64,000 nucleotides of DNA, taken from Zoroaster sp. YZ-2022 (Eukaryota > Echinodermata > Asteroidea > Forcipulatida > Zoroasteridae). The DNA lies in assembly GCA_029582265.1 (NCBI GenBank), contig CM055828.1:13675777-13739776 (forward strand). The letters are read 5' to 3'. The first letter of the stretch is position 1; each line of letters starts with the position of its first letter. This document shows, piece by piece, positions 63,803-64,000 of the stretch. Under the pieces are notes generated by a model. That model did no database searches, had not been told where the DNA came from, and saw nothing but the letters and a program-made list of their open reading frames with translations. A program made the position numbers and the translations under genes.

Positions 63803-64000
63803 GGGCATTTATTAATTTGAATAAATGTTTGCTCCTTGTAACCCGCATGATATAAACCGTTAGAGTCATGTCCACAGGTGATAAAGGACCTCGCATGAGG
63901 CTTGTTCCTTTATCACCCCCTGGCCATGCCCAAATCTGTCTTTATCCTGCAGTACAACATGACAAACCTTTTGCAACAAACATCTGATATCAATGGCCTT
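63803..64000. mobile_element. Hairpin MITE relative, cut by the window edge
   Basis: GGGCATTTATTAATTTGAAT, GGTGATAAAGGACC and its inverted GGCTTGTTCCTTTATCACC, then TCTTTATCCTGCAG and GCAACAAACATCTG. Same themes as 24672 and 28276. Confidence 0.5.

Overview
This is an intron-rich, AT-rich animal nuclear genome window with no prokaryotic gene organisation. The one clear host gene is a 20-exon, minus-strand part of a cilia/flagella gene that I identify as CFAP65 (CCDC108). Everything else is mobile DNA and tandem repeats. The mixture fits a marine invertebrate, and an echinoderm or hemichordate is my best guess: an ISL2EU-type DNA transposon, Penelope-like elements, CR1/L2-like LINEs with a 2A-like motif, tRNA-Leu-type SINEs and many TTAA-flanked MITEs. 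No species-diagnostic gene is present, so the organism is not proven.

Layout. 1-1160 is a ~157-bp AT-rich satellite. 1168-2031 holds a duplicated GC-rich segment and a 22-bp array of YY1-like motifs. 2137-7918 is a two-gene DNA transposon: a THAP + DDE transposase on the plus strand converges on a SWIM + YqaJ nuclease + PHD-like gene on the minus strand, and each gene is broken by one in-frame stop codon. 8590-16050 is a domain of diverged ~0.8-kb repeats carrying CTCF-like motifs, interrupted by a Penelope-like element (9211-10840) and a 2.6-kb LINE (13158-15739). 16085-19225 holds several MITEs and SINEs.

CFAP65 fills 19329-63219 on the minus strand. The 20 exons sum to 3591 nt, join in phase at every junction, and give 1196 residues plus a stop. 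The 5' part of the gene lies beyond the right edge. Its introns hold two different 44-bp minisatellites (20817-21428 and 38198-41791, the second ~82 copies with 7-unit higher-order duplications), a 15-bp purine array with a G run, fourteen near-identical 71-bp repeats, an uninterrupted (ATT)~103 run, LINE, SINE and Penelope fragments, and at least a dozen MITEs.

The most interesting signals are: (1) the nearly complete but doubly broken two-gene transposon; (2) five elements with GTGAYS termini (GTGACC, GTGACT or GTGATG) and conserved 4-bp A/T target duplications; (3) a family of elements built from an inverted motif around TTTTCACGAAGTGACG; (4) hammerhead-like ribozyme motifs at Penelope ends, one in a 142-bp solo insert with a 14-bp target duplication; (5) SINEs and LINEs that share 3' tails; (6) a TTAA MITE nested in a LINE, whose empty site is visible in a sister LINE copy.
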